A stretch of DNA of 42,256 nucleotides from Bdellovibrionales bacterium Ga0074139. Lineage in GTDB: Bacteria > Bdellovibrionota > Bdellovibrionia > Bdellovibrionales > Bdellovibrionaceae. Positions 25,915-33,401 of this stretch are shown piece after piece. Numbering within the stretch: the first letter of the stretch is position 1; the number at the start of each line of letters is the position of its first letter. The stretch is from NCBI GenBank assembly GCA_001464795.1, contig LNEB01000009.1, positions 1 to 42,256 of the forward strand. The letters run 5' to 3'. Under the pieces are notes generated by a model, which did no database searches, had not been told where the DNA came from, and saw only the letters and a program-made list of their open reading frames with translations. The position numbers were made by a program, and so were the translations under genes.

Positions 25915-26253
25915 ATGAAAAGTGTTATTTTAATGTCATTAATTTTCGCATCAGCTAGTGCCATGGCAAACTCACTTGACGGATTATCTTACTGCCGAAC
26001 AGTGATGTCAGAGGGTCACTTTGGACAGCCAAAGGGTGAAAGAAAGCATTGCATTACTTTTGCTAATGGATTGGCCTCAGATAATTCAAGCACTTTTTTT
26101 GGCAATCCCCCACAACGTAAAGCTTATGCTGTTAACGGTTTAAAGGTCATTTTCGGTAAATCTTCTTATTACCTATCAGCGAACAAAACGATGCTAAAGT
26201 CAGAGAATGGTTCTGCAGTACGTGGTACTGTTTTTGTCCTAGAAAACAGATAA
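25915..26253 (+). CDS. Small secreted protein of unknown function
   Basis: 112 residues. AGGAG precedes the ATG by five bases. Signal peptide MKSVILMSLIFASASAMA before NSLDG. The mature ~94 residues are beta-prone with two Cys (SYCRTVM, KHCITF), probably paired, and a basic patch. It lies about 95 bases after the chimeric lipoprotein and heads a run of three small exported genes with similar AGGAG sites. No family recognised. Confidence 0.7.
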   Translation: MKSVILMSLIFASASAMANSLDGLSYCRTVMSEGHFGQPKGERKHCITFANGLASDNSSTFFGNPPQRKAYAVNGLKVIFGKSSYYLSANKTMLKSENGSAVRGTVFVLENR

Positions 26254-26270
26254 CACTCGGTTACTATTTT

Positions 26271-26296
26271 GCAGCCGTATTGATCTATGCGGCTGC
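26271..26296 (+). promoter_or_regulatory. Hairpin holding the start codon of the next gene in its loop
   Basis: GCAGCCG (26271-26277) and CGGCTGC (26290-26296) form a perfect 7-bp GC-rich stem. The 12-base loop ends with the ATG at 26287-26289. It lies 17 bases after the previous stop and is followed by a loosely T-rich stretch. It could act as a weak terminator, a translation control element, or both. Confidence 0.45.
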
Positions 26297-26850
26297 TCAT
26301 TCTTATTTTATCCCTAACCCTCGCTCAAATAAGTCCTGGCATGGATCTATGCCGAGATGTTGTTCAGCCGTCTGACAAAATCCGTCACTACAAAACACTC
26401 ATAGAGTCATTGGACCAAACAAGCACCCGCTGGAGTTGCCGAAGCGGTCTGTGCCTTTCCCTGTCCCAGCAACTGGCAACAGCTTTACAAAGCATGGGAA
26501 TGCCTGCCGAGAGAGCGGGGGTGAGCTCTATTTACCCACAACAGGACCCCTTACTTCCAAAGTATGGAGGCTTTCACTTTTTTGTGATCGATCGATCCAA
26601 CCCAAACACAGAGATCATCATCGATTCAACCTATAAACAATTTTTTATTAAAAACATACCAGAGTCTGAAATTTTCGTAGGCACCAGGGAAGATTTAATT
26701 CAAATTTTTACCCGCTATAAAAAACTGATTCGTTTGCAGGATGGTGGTGATCCTAAATATCTAGACCCTGCAGGTATTGTGGAAACTTACTACGGATTTG
26801 GCCGGGCCGAGCTCAACAAATTTAATCGCCCCTCACGAGTTAAGCCTTAA
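26287..26850 (+). CDS. Exported papain/transglutaminase-like candidate cysteine enzyme
   Basis: 187 residues. Signal-like N-terminus MRLLILILSLTLAQISPG. Cys56 sits at a helix start (SGLCLSLSQQLATALQSMGM), His97 on a strand (GGFHFFVIDR) and Asp113 on the next (IIIDSTYKQFF). This is the Cys-His-Asp order and spacing of transglutaminase/papain-like and C58-type folds, so a protease, acyltransferase or amidase role is possible. I cannot assign a family. The ATG lacks a clear ribosome site and lies in the loop of a 7-bp hairpin. It is followed after 28 bases by another secreted gene. Confidence 0.6.
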   Translation: MRLLILILSLTLAQISPGMDLCRDVVQPSDKIRHYKTLIESLDQTSTRWSCRSGLCLSLSQQLATALQSMGMPAERAGVSSIYPQQDPLLPKYGGFHFFVIDRSNPNTEIIIDSTYKQFFIKNIPESEIFVGTREDLIQIFTRYKKLIRLQDGGDPKYLDPAGIVETYYGFGRAELNKFNRPSRVKP

Positions 26851-26878
26851 AATTTATAAACCAAAATAGGAGTACTTT

Positions 26879-27406
26879 ATGAAAATTCTAGCTGTCATCA
26901 TGCTACTACCCACCCTGGTTCTTGCCAGTCAGCTGAACACAGAAATCAACATTGGAAATCCAGCCGACAAAATTAAACAGCTGGAAAAAAACCAGTATCT
27001 AACGGGCCAAAGCATCAAATGTCAGGGCGTTGATGCCACTCAAAAAGTTTTAGGCGCCGAGATCAATGACATCGTAGTCACAAGTGCTTTTGGTGAAGCA
27101 AGCTTAGTGATTACAACACAAAGCAGTCGCTTGCTGTTATGCCGAAGAGCTGCCATTTTCGGTATGTCAGGACGAGCACGGACCACAGATATGACTAAAG
27201 ACCTGATCGTTGAGTGTGAAAATAATGGCCGTGGAAATGATTTTGGCTCATCCAGGTTTGGCAATTACTCGGTTGTTTTAAGAAGAATCACAAATACACA
27301 GTTCGCTGGAGATTTTAGAATCACGAACCTGAACCACGGTGGCACAGTCGGTGGTATCGTATTTGACCCAGCAGGCAAAGTACAAATGCGCTGTGAGTTT
27401 AAATAA
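26879..27406 (+). CDS. Secreted protein of unknown function
   Basis: 175 residues. AGGAG lies seven bases before the ATG. Signal peptide MKILAVIMLLPTLVLA before SQLN. The mature part is beta-rich with four Cys (IKCQGV, LLCRRA, VECENN, MRCEFK at the very end), suggesting two disulfides. It contains GNYSVVLRRITNTQFAGDF and ends in a strand with the last Cys, consistent with a small beta-barrel or sandwich. No family recognised. Last of three small exported genes after the chimeric lipoprotein. Confidence 0.7.
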   Translation: MKILAVIMLLPTLVLASQLNTEINIGNPADKIKQLEKNQYLTGQSIKCQGVDATQKVLGAEINDIVVTSAFGEASLVITTQSSRLLLCRRAAIFGMSGRARTTDMTKDLIVECENNGRGNDFGSSRFGNYSVVLRRITNTQFAGDFRITNLNHGGTVGGIVFDPAGKVQMRCEFK

Positions 27407-27420
27407 ACTTTATTTTAAAA

Positions 27421-27765
27421 TTAAGTTATTGAACTAAAATTGACGTATTTGAGCTCTGTTTTTTCAGAAAAGGCATCCACAATGAGATGAATACGCTGCT
27501 GATTTGAAGCGTTCACCACCCCATGGGGCTTGCGATTTCGCAGTTGATAAATTTTTTCCGCTTCCATGACTTCATGAAGACCTGAGGTTTGACTAATAAA
27601 GTAGACCTCGGGATTCGTGAGAATTGGAATGTGCAAACGGAAGTAGTTTTCAAAATAGGATCCCACATCAGTATGCAAGGGAACTTTTCCACCAGCCGCT
27701 AATCGTACAACCATGATTCGTCCCAATCGAGTGACTTGAAATTCATTGATGACCCAGGGTGATTG
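27421..27765 (-). pseudogene. 5'-truncated Asp/Asn beta-hydroxylase-like oxygenase remnant
   Basis: The open frame resembles the C-terminal part of aspartyl/asparaginyl beta-hydroxylase-type 2-oxoglutarate oxygenases: iron motif HTD in GGKVPLHTDVGSYFENY, a second His and Arg in RNRKPHGVVNAS, and RIHLIVD. Family-like sequence (PWVINEFQVTRLGRIMVVRL) continues upstream to an in-frame TAA at 27766-27768, with no ATG before it except one just ahead of the iron site. No further coding sequence was found upstream. I read it as the 3' end of a broken gene; use of TTG 27726 as a start for a short protein cannot be excluded. Confidence 0.6.
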
Positions 27766-27864
27766 TTAGCTATTTAAATACCAATGCGTAGCTCAACCTA
27801 TTAGTTGTAAACAAATAAAAGTGTAGCAAAAGTTTACACAGTGACTTTCTTGAATTGTAAATTT

Positions 27865-27887
27865 AACTGTCAAATAATGTGACAGTT
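27865..27887. promoter_or_regulatory. Inverted repeat AACTGTCA-N7-TGACAGTT
   Basis: Perfect 8-bp arms with a 7-base spacer, 20-42 bases upstream of the extended -10 promoter of the gene at 27922. Spacing of half-sites is about 1.5 helical turns. Suits a dimeric regulator. The segment 27766-27921 otherwise shows only AT-rich DNA. Confidence 0.45.
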
Positions 27888-27906
27888 TCTATCTCAATCT
27901 TCCAAG

Positions 27907-27915
27907 TGATAGAAT
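27907..27915 (+). promoter_or_regulatory. Extended -10 promoter giving leaderless mRNA
   Basis: TGATAGAAT is an extended -10 (TG at 27907-27908, TAGAAT at 27910-27915). Six bases then precede the ATG at 27922, so the predicted transcript begins at the start codon. No good -35 is seen. Confidence 0.5.
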
Positions 27916-27921
27916 TCGGCT

Positions 27922-28653
27922 ATGAAAAACATAATTAAATTCTTAATGCCTTTTATATTCTCTTATAACGCTAATGCCCTTTGTACAGAAAACTGGAATC
28001 AAAAAGTTCAAGTCGCTCAAGGGATGACACAAAGTTATTTTGCAGCTTCCAATCATATAACTGAGATTTATCAAGATGCACAAAATCTTAGCCAGGTCTC
28101 ATCATCCATAGCCATCGCTTCTGGAAGTTTAATGCTTTCAGGAAGCTTAGCAGCTTATTATTTTAAATTAAATCCAGGTCTTATCGGAAGTATTGTTACG
28201 TTTCTTAGACTTCCACAAGGAGCTGTAGGAACTGTTGCTGCTTTAACTGTGGCAGAGCTTTTGAAATTGAATGCATTATCAACGGGTCTTTATAATTCGA
28301 CAGTTGTAGCACTATCAGTTTCCTCTGCCCATATCGAGTCTGTTTATTTAATTGGCAGAGGAATTTACGAACTAACCAGTCAGTCAGGAGAATTAAAAGT
28401 TCAGGTCTCTTTACCAGAAATGAAAAAAGACTTAAAAACCATTCAAAATGCACTGTTAAAAACTCAATTTGAAATTGAAAGTCATTTAAACTCTGAACCT
28501 TCACGATTAAAAAATGGACTAACGTTAGGTGGAGCCAATGTTAAACATTTTGCACGTCTTGCAGAATTAGCTCAAACCCGCGCACTGCTATCAGAACAAA
28601 TATATATTTATCTTAAAGCACAGAAAAATATGGCAATGGCTTATTGCCAATAA
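27922..28653 (+). CDS. Exported helical protein with hydrophobic hairpin
   Basis: 243 residues. Signal peptide MKNIIKFLMPFIFSYNANA before LCTEN. After a polar helix (~25-60), a long hydrophobic region (~62-135: ASGSLMLSGSLAAYYF, GAVGTVAALTVAELLKL, VVALSVSS) could form two or three membrane helices or a buried hairpin. The C-terminal ~90 residues are amphipathic helices. Two Cys at the ends (LCTEN, AYCQ) may pair. Layout recalls helical pore-forming or membrane-disturbing proteins, but no family is recognised. The promoter suggests a leaderless mRNA. Its stop directly abuts the end of the convergent MFS gene. Confidence 0.65.
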   Translation: MKNIIKFLMPFIFSYNANALCTENWNQKVQVAQGMTQSYFAASNHITEIYQDAQNLSQVSSSIAIASGSLMLSGSLAAYYFKLNPGLIGSIVTFLRLPQGAVGTVAALTVAELLKLNALSTGLYNSTVVALSVSSAHIESVYLIGRGIYELTSQSGELKVQVSLPEMKKDLKTIQNALLKTQFEIESHLNSEPSRLKNGLTLGGANVKHFARLAELAQTRALLSEQIYIYLKAQKNMAMAYCQ

Positions 28654-30171
28654 CTAAGCCTCATCTTCCAGTTTCACATCACGAAGCTGAATGACTACAA
28701 GTACAGCTATGGATAACAAAACAGAGCACGACACGAGCATCACAACTTCAAAGGACTGAATATAAGAAGTGTGAACCAGTTCTAATAGTGAACTCGATTT
28801 ATTTTCCACGTAGCGGATGGCATTTTCCAAAGTTCCTAATAAGGCTGTTTGTAAACCTGAGTCAGTCGACGCCAGAGGGGACTGAAATAGTTTCTTGTGG
28901 TACAGATAAGTGCCTAAGCTTCCAAGCACTGCGATTCCCAAAGCACCACCCAATTCATTGCTGGTTTCTGATATGGCCGCAGCAGCCCCCGCTTTTTCTG
29001 GAGGTGCACTATTAATTAACATTCCGGTTGTAAATAGCAAAACGGGCGAGCTTCCAAGAGAAAACAAAAAAGTCCCCCATCCAAGTTGCATAATGTCTGT
29101 AACACCGTTAACTTGAGAAACAAATACGAATCCTGTGGCCCCAAGGATTAGACCGGCTGCCATAACAAAGGCAGGTCTAATAAATCTAACAATAATGGGA
29201 CAAAGCAAAGAGCTAATAATAAAACCAGCTGAAAAAGTCATGGACCACAAGCCTGCTTTTAAAGGACTTAATCCCATAATGAGCTGCATGTATTGAGCTG
29301 TAAAAATAAAAGTTCCAAACACCACAAACATGGTAAAGAAATTAGTCGCCATCAGAGAATTAAATTTTTTGTTATTGAATAAATGAAGATCAATTAATGG
29401 ATCTTTTAGCTTTTTTTGTCGGTGAATAAATAGGTAAGCCATTAAAATTCCAACGAGTAAATAACTGATTGGCATTGTTTGCAAACCACTTTCTGCAATA
29501 CTTTTTAAACCCAGTACAATCAATAGCACAGCTAGCAAAGAAAGAGCTGCACTGGTCAGATCCAACTTCCCTGCTTTGGGATCTTTAAACTCAGGAAGCA
29601 AAAGGGGGCCTAAGATAAGCATGACAATCATCACGGGGACATTAATTAAAAAGACCGAGCCCCACCAAAATTTTTCAATGAGTAATCCGCCGACAAGAGG
29701 TCCGATCAGACCACCCACAGAAAAACTGGTGCCCCATAGAGCAATGGCAATGGATCTTTGCTGAGGGTTTCGAAAAAGCACTCGGATCAATGAAAGAGTA
29801 GAAGGCGCTAAGGTGGCCCCTGCCATTCCTTGCAGAGCCCTTAAAATAATGAGCATTTCAGAAGAATGAGAGAAAGCTGCGACAGCCGATACTGTGCCAA
29901 ACAAAGCCCCACCAATCATCAGCATTTTTCTTCGTCCGATACGATCACCCAGGGTTCCCATGGTGATCAATGAACCAGCTAAGAAAAAACCATAAATGTC
30001 GACGATCCATAAAAGCTGTGAAGGCGTGGGATTCAAGGCCCGGCTAAGCTGGGGGACGGCTAAATTAAGAACCGTCAGATCCATCGAATAAAGCATGCAA
30101 GTAAGAGCAAGAACGAAAAGACCCATCCACTCTTTTTGAGTGGCTTTAATCGATAGACTGTCGTTATTCAT
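28654..30171 (-). CDS. MFS drug:H+ antiporter, DHA2 (14-TMS) family
   Basis: 505 residues with about 14 hydrophobic helices. MFS motif A GTLGDRIGRRKML lies after the second helix. DHA2 markers include SMDLTVLNLAVPQLS in helix 1 (the D of motif D1), RALQGMAGATLAPSTLSLI, and antiporter motif C GGLIGPLVGGLLIE. The closest known types are QacA/SmvA/EmrB-like pumps exporting cationic dyes, biocides or drugs across the inner membrane by proton exchange. Substrate unknown. Its start overlaps the end of the small exported-protein gene by eight bases, so it is probably translated from the same mRNA. Confidence 0.9.
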   Translation of the reverse strand: MNNDSLSIKATQKEWMGLFVLALTCMLYSMDLTVLNLAVPQLSRALNPTPSQLLWIVDIYGFFLAGSLITMGTLGDRIGRRKMLMIGGALFGTVSAVAAFSHSSEMLIILRALQGMAGATLAPSTLSLIRVLFRNPQQRSIAIALWGTSFSVGGLIGPLVGGLLIEKFWWGSVFLINVPVMIVMLILGPLLLPEFKDPKAGKLDLTSAALSLLAVLLIVLGLKSIAESGLQTMPISYLLVGILMAYLFIHRQKKLKDPLIDLHLFNNKKFNSLMATNFFTMFVVFGTFIFTAQYMQLIMGLSPLKAGLWSMTFSAGFIISSLLCPIIVRFIRPAFVMAAGLILGATGFVFVSQVNGVTDIMQLGWGTFLFSLGSSPVLLFTTGMLINSAPPEKAGAAAAISETSNELGGALGIAVLGSLGTYLYHKKLFQSPLASTDSGLQTALLGTLENAIRYVENKSSSLLELVHTSYIQSFEVVMLVSCSVLLSIAVLVVIQLRDVKLEDEA

Positions 30172-30568
30172 CTTGGCAGTACTTGAGTTCAGGCAAAGCT
30201 TCAGTTTCGAAATCAGTTGCCAATGTTTTTACCACTGCATTTTCACTAATAAAGGCATCTGAATTATAAACATTACGGTAAAGATTTTGATTCAGAAGTA
30301 AGTTGTTAACACTGACAGAAATTTTGCCATTACTTTCAGGAATCACTAAATACATATAATCTGCGTCTTGAGCTTGCAAAGGCCCTGACACAGCATAAGC
30401 TTGATTATCTTTGTTTACTTTTTTTAAAACCTGATCAAAAGCTTTGGTCATTTTTTGTATAATAGGACTTCCAGGCTGATTTTTTAACACATAAAGTGCA
30501 ACTTCACAGCTGGCCTGAGCGGCTGTAACAGTCAAATTGATTGCTAATGCTAAAAGAATAATTTTCAT
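30164..30568 (-). CDS. Small exported protein upstream of the MFS pump
   Basis: 134 residues from ATG 30568. AAGGGAGA lies a few bases upstream, so the longer in-frame start is rejected. Signal peptide MKIILLALAINLTVTAAQA before SCEVAL. The mature protein has Cys near both ends (SCEVA, KYCQDE), probably paired, around an alpha/beta core. The end overlaps the MFS gene by eight bases, suggesting shared regulation. A role beside the pump is inference only. No family recognised. Confidence 0.7.
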   Translation of the reverse strand: MKIILLALAINLTVTAAQASCEVALYVLKNQPGSPIIQKMTKAFDQVLKKVNKDNQAYAVSGPLQAQDADYMYLVIPESNGKISVSVNNLLLNQNLYRNVYNSDAFISENAVVKTLATDFETEALPELKYCQDE

Positions 30569-30641
30569 AAAATCTCCCTTATTAGCAAAATTGTTTAGCA
30601 CAAAACTGTGATAAATGTAGAATTAAAAATCGGCCTCTGCT

Positions 30642-31484
30642 TTATCTTTTTGCACAAAGAGCAAACACTTCAGCCCGTGCATTTTGCAATCTTGGGGTAT
30701 CGCAAGATAATGTCCACCCAAGGTTATCGGCGGTTGGTTGAGAGGCTCTAATAAACATAAATCCTGTGCCGGGAGGCCCCAGACTGATACAGCCTCCACC
30801 ACCTGAAACTAAATACTCATCAGCTTGGCAACTGACTGAGGCCGTTGGCCACCGCCAAGCCGTCACACTGTTAGGTCTTCGGGTCACCGTCAGCGCTGTG
30901 GTGCTAGCACCCATGCAACTAGTAATACTGGTGCTTGTTGGAATAGTAATATCACCCGCCATCACTGTCTGAATTCGCACGGGCTTTAAAGCCCTCACCA
31001 TACCTGCAGGATTCAGTGCAATTTCCCAGTAACCTTTAAAATTTCCTGCACTACCTTCTGTAATGACAAGTCTAATGGAATCAATGGTCAGTGAATTGGT
31101 TGCGGGTGAAATTCTCTGCCCCACCTGAGCAACGACAGGGCCTGGCACACCTGATCTAACTCCAGCATATAAGGGGGTTGAGGGCGTCAACACAGCAGGC
31201 GTGGTGCTTGTTATGGTTGTGGAGTTAAATGTCAGTGGTGCTGGATTATTTAAAACATGCTGGCAAGTGGAGCCATCAGAAAGAGCTGAGATTAGTAATT
31301 TTTCAAAATCAAGAATAGCTATTTTTTCGTTTAATGCTTTCATTTCTTTCATTTGATTAACTTGAGACTGAGCAAAAAAAGCAATCATCATGGACATGAT
31401 ACCGATGGCTACAAGGGCTTCGATGATACTTAAGCCAGATTGATTTTTGATGAGTCGATAACTCAAGGCTGCATCCACATACAA
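30642..31484 (-). CDS. Type IV pilin-like protein with Cys-rich C-terminal domain
   Basis: 280 residues. Prepilin signal: basic leader ending in Gly17, then LSIIEALVAIGIMSMMIAFF with Glu at mature position 5 and a hydrophobic helix, the class III prepilin peptidase signature (type IV pilins and pseudopilins). The last ~75 residues (VSCQADEYLVSGGGGC to NLGWTLSCD and EVFALCAKR) resemble a small disulfide-linked domain often found at the tips of pilin- and fibre-associated proteins. The start overlaps the fibre-like gene; ATG 31484 or TTG 31466 (TTGA overlap with the stop) are both possible. Likely a minor pilin or adhesin at the envelope. Confidence 0.75.
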   Translation of the reverse strand: MYVDAALSYRLIKNQSGLSIIEALVAIGIMSMMIAFFAQSQVNQMKEMKALNEKIAILDFEKLLISALSDGSTCQHVLNNPAPLTFNSTTITSTTPAVLTPSTPLYAGVRSGVPGPVVAQVGQRISPATNSLTIDSIRLVITEGSAGNFKGYWEIALNPAGMVRALKPVRIQTVMAGDITIPTSTSITSCMGASTTALTVTRRPNSVTAWRWPTASVSCQADEYLVSGGGGCISLGPPGTGFMFIRASQPTADNLGWTLSCDTPRLQNARAEVFALCAKR

Positions 31485-32680
31485 CTATAGGTTGTGTTGA
31501 TTGTGTTGGTGACTGTGGTGTTACACACAACTTGATTGGCAGTTCCCGAGGCTCTACAGAAAACACTATTCGTATTAGCTGATGATAGAGCGGCAGCAGG
31601 AGAGCAGTAAACGGCCACTCCGGTGCTTGCAGGAATTCCTGTGCAAGTTCTGGTTGTGGCAGTCCTTGTGATCACAGATGAGGCGATGGTACAAGCTCCC
31701 ATGCCCGTCACAGCTGTGCCGGTGGCACCGATTCTAACTTTTCCAGTGCCCGCTTGAACGATTGTCGCAGAAGTAGTGGCCGTATTACCGATAGTTGTTG
31801 TGGTACCAGCCGCGTTTGAAAAAGTGCTAGCTGTGATGACATTGGCTGCAAAATTTCCTGTGGCATCTCGAAGGACAAGCCGGCTGGCGGTGTTGGTACT
31901 AACAGCATCCGCAATGTTTGCTGAAACTAAAGTGCTTGGTACCCACTGCGATAAAGCATTGTTCCAAACCAAAACTTGGGAATTGGTGGGAGCTGTTGTT
32001 GAAATATTTTGTCCTCTCAAAGCAGTGACCACAGTTGCACTTTGAGTTCCTGACACGTCCCCGCTCAAATTTCCTGAAAAATTAACTGGTGACGGTACAG
32101 CACCAAAAGTTCCATCTCCCAAAAGCACATCGGTGGCAACCCCGCTGGTGTTCACCGCAGAAACAGAGCCTAAACCTAAATTGGTTCTGGCACCAGCAGC
32201 TGTTGTTGCGCCAGTGCCGCCACTGCTAATCGGTAAAGTGATTGATAAAGATTTTGCCACTTCGGCAAGATTGGCATGTATGGCCAAAGGCGAGGGAACA
32301 AGATCTATTCCTGCAAATGTGGCATCATCCGCTCCGCCGAAGCCATCTTTATTGACGTCAACCACCACATCCACAATAAAATTATCACTGTTAAGACTAT
32401 GATTAAACAAACTGGCTTCTAAAGTGTTCGATAAAGCCTGACAGTTGGAAGTACCCGCAAGTAAACTCGAAAATATTCCCGAGATCACAGGCACGTTAGC
32501 TGCAGAATCTTGGCACCAGATCACAGTGGAATTTCTTTTAATTAAAAACCGCATGGGATAACCAGAAACATCATTAACTGCCGTGGTCCCCACTTTTAAA
32601 AAACCCTGCACGGAAAGTTTATTATTAAAAACCTGGGCTTGTGAAAAACATGAAATAAGTAAAATGAACAGAATTCTCAT
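31463..32680 (-). CDS. Secreted phage-tail-fibre-like protein
   Basis: 405 residues, signal peptide MRILFILLISCFSQAQ. N-terminal domain (~20-140) follows the surface-fibre pattern QGFLKV...YPMRFLIKRNSTVIWCQ...GIFSSLLAG, with a possible Ca-binding loop DVNKDGFGGADD at 108-119. ITLPISSGGTGATTAAGART then NLGLG (~148-171) is the tail-fibre signature of phage receptor-binding proteins. Thr/Ser/Ala-rich repeats and a C-terminal Cys-rich section (TRTCTG, VYCSPA, VFCRAS, VVCNTT, YSCMWMQP) follow. It probably forms trimeric surface fibres for attachment. Overlaps the lipoprotein gene by four bases (ATGA) and the pilin-like gene. Confidence 0.75.
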   Translation of the reverse strand: MRILFILLISCFSQAQVFNNKLSVQGFLKVGTTAVNDVSGYPMRFLIKRNSTVIWCQDSAANVPVISGIFSSLLAGTSNCQALSNTLEASLFNHSLNSDNFIVDVVVDVNKDGFGGADDATFAGIDLVPSPLAIHANLAEVAKSLSITLPISSGGTGATTAAGARTNLGLGSVSAVNTSGVATDVLLGDGTFGAVPSPVNFSGNLSGDVSGTQSATVVTALRGQNISTTAPTNSQVLVWNNALSQWVPSTLVSANIADAVSTNTASRLVLRDATGNFAANVITASTFSNAAGTTTTIGNTATTSATIVQAGTGKVRIGATGTAVTGMGACTIASSVITRTATTRTCTGIPASTGVAVYCSPAAALSSANTNSVFCRASGTANQVVCNTTVTNTINTTYSCMWMQP

Positions 32681-33345
32681 GGGCTCATCTCTTTCACAAT
32701 GCTTGGAAACCCAACAGTTAAACGAAAAGACGTATTTCCTGTTGAAGCCACTGAAGTCACAGTACTATCACTCACTGAAAACTGTCTGGAATCAAGAGAC
32801 CCACCCACTAAACTGGATGATGAGGCAGATCCAGCGGAGGTTCTAAAACCTGGGCTAGGATACAGAGGGTGACCAAATGCCAAGGACCTAAGCACGGCTG
32901 AAATGGAAATTGAGAAATTAAGGCTGTCACTGGCCTGTCCATCTGGTGATAAGGCCGCAAGGCTGACCGCGGTACTACCAACACTTAAACAAGTTCTGAT
33001 AGTAAAGGTTCCAGCCGAGAGCTGGATATTTGATACAGCTGGGCCAATGACTCGTAAACTAGAAGTGGTCGCAAGTTCATAGGTTCCTATGAAAGTGACT
33101 TCCGCTTCGTTAAGAAATGATAAACAAATACCAGTGCTCAAATCCGGCTGAAAACTAAGTGCGGCTGCAAAGGGGGCCGTGAGGTTGACCGGTGATCCAT
33201 TCGCCACATAGGAAATAGCGGTGAGTTCAAGTGCCGCTGGTTTTTTATCATTGCCTTCGATTAATTTTCCAGCTTCAGGTGGAGCTCCACAACCTTGTAA
33301 AATCAGCAGTAAAAATGTGAGGGAAACCAACCGTGGTAGCGCCAT
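32677..33345 (-). CDS. Lipoprotein heading the fibre-pilin operon
   Basis: 222 residues. Signal MALPRLVSLTFLLLILQGC, a canonical lipobox with Cys19, unlike the QNC type elsewhere in the window. The mature part is beta-rich and Ser/Thr/Val/Ala-rich with two Cys (TGICLSF, IRTCLSV), like an Ig-type envelope domain. It is the first gene of a coupled set with the fibre-like and pilin-like genes (four-base overlap at 32677-32680), so it may anchor or assemble the fibre. No family recognised. Confidence 0.75.
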   Translation of the reverse strand: MALPRLVSLTFLLLILQGCGAPPEAGKLIEGNDKKPAALELTAISYVANGSPVNLTAPFAAALSFQPDLSTGICLSFLNEAEVTFIGTYELATTSSLRVIGPAVSNIQLSAGTFTIRTCLSVGSTAVSLAALSPDGQASDSLNFSISISAVLRSLAFGHPLYPSPGFRTSAGSASSSSLVGGSLDSRQFSVSDSTVTSVASTGNTSFRLTVGFPSIVKEMSP

Positions 33346-33401
33346 ACAGACTTATCGGTTGGTTCCATGATTTCTAAAGGTTTTCTCAAAATGATACGAT
33401 T

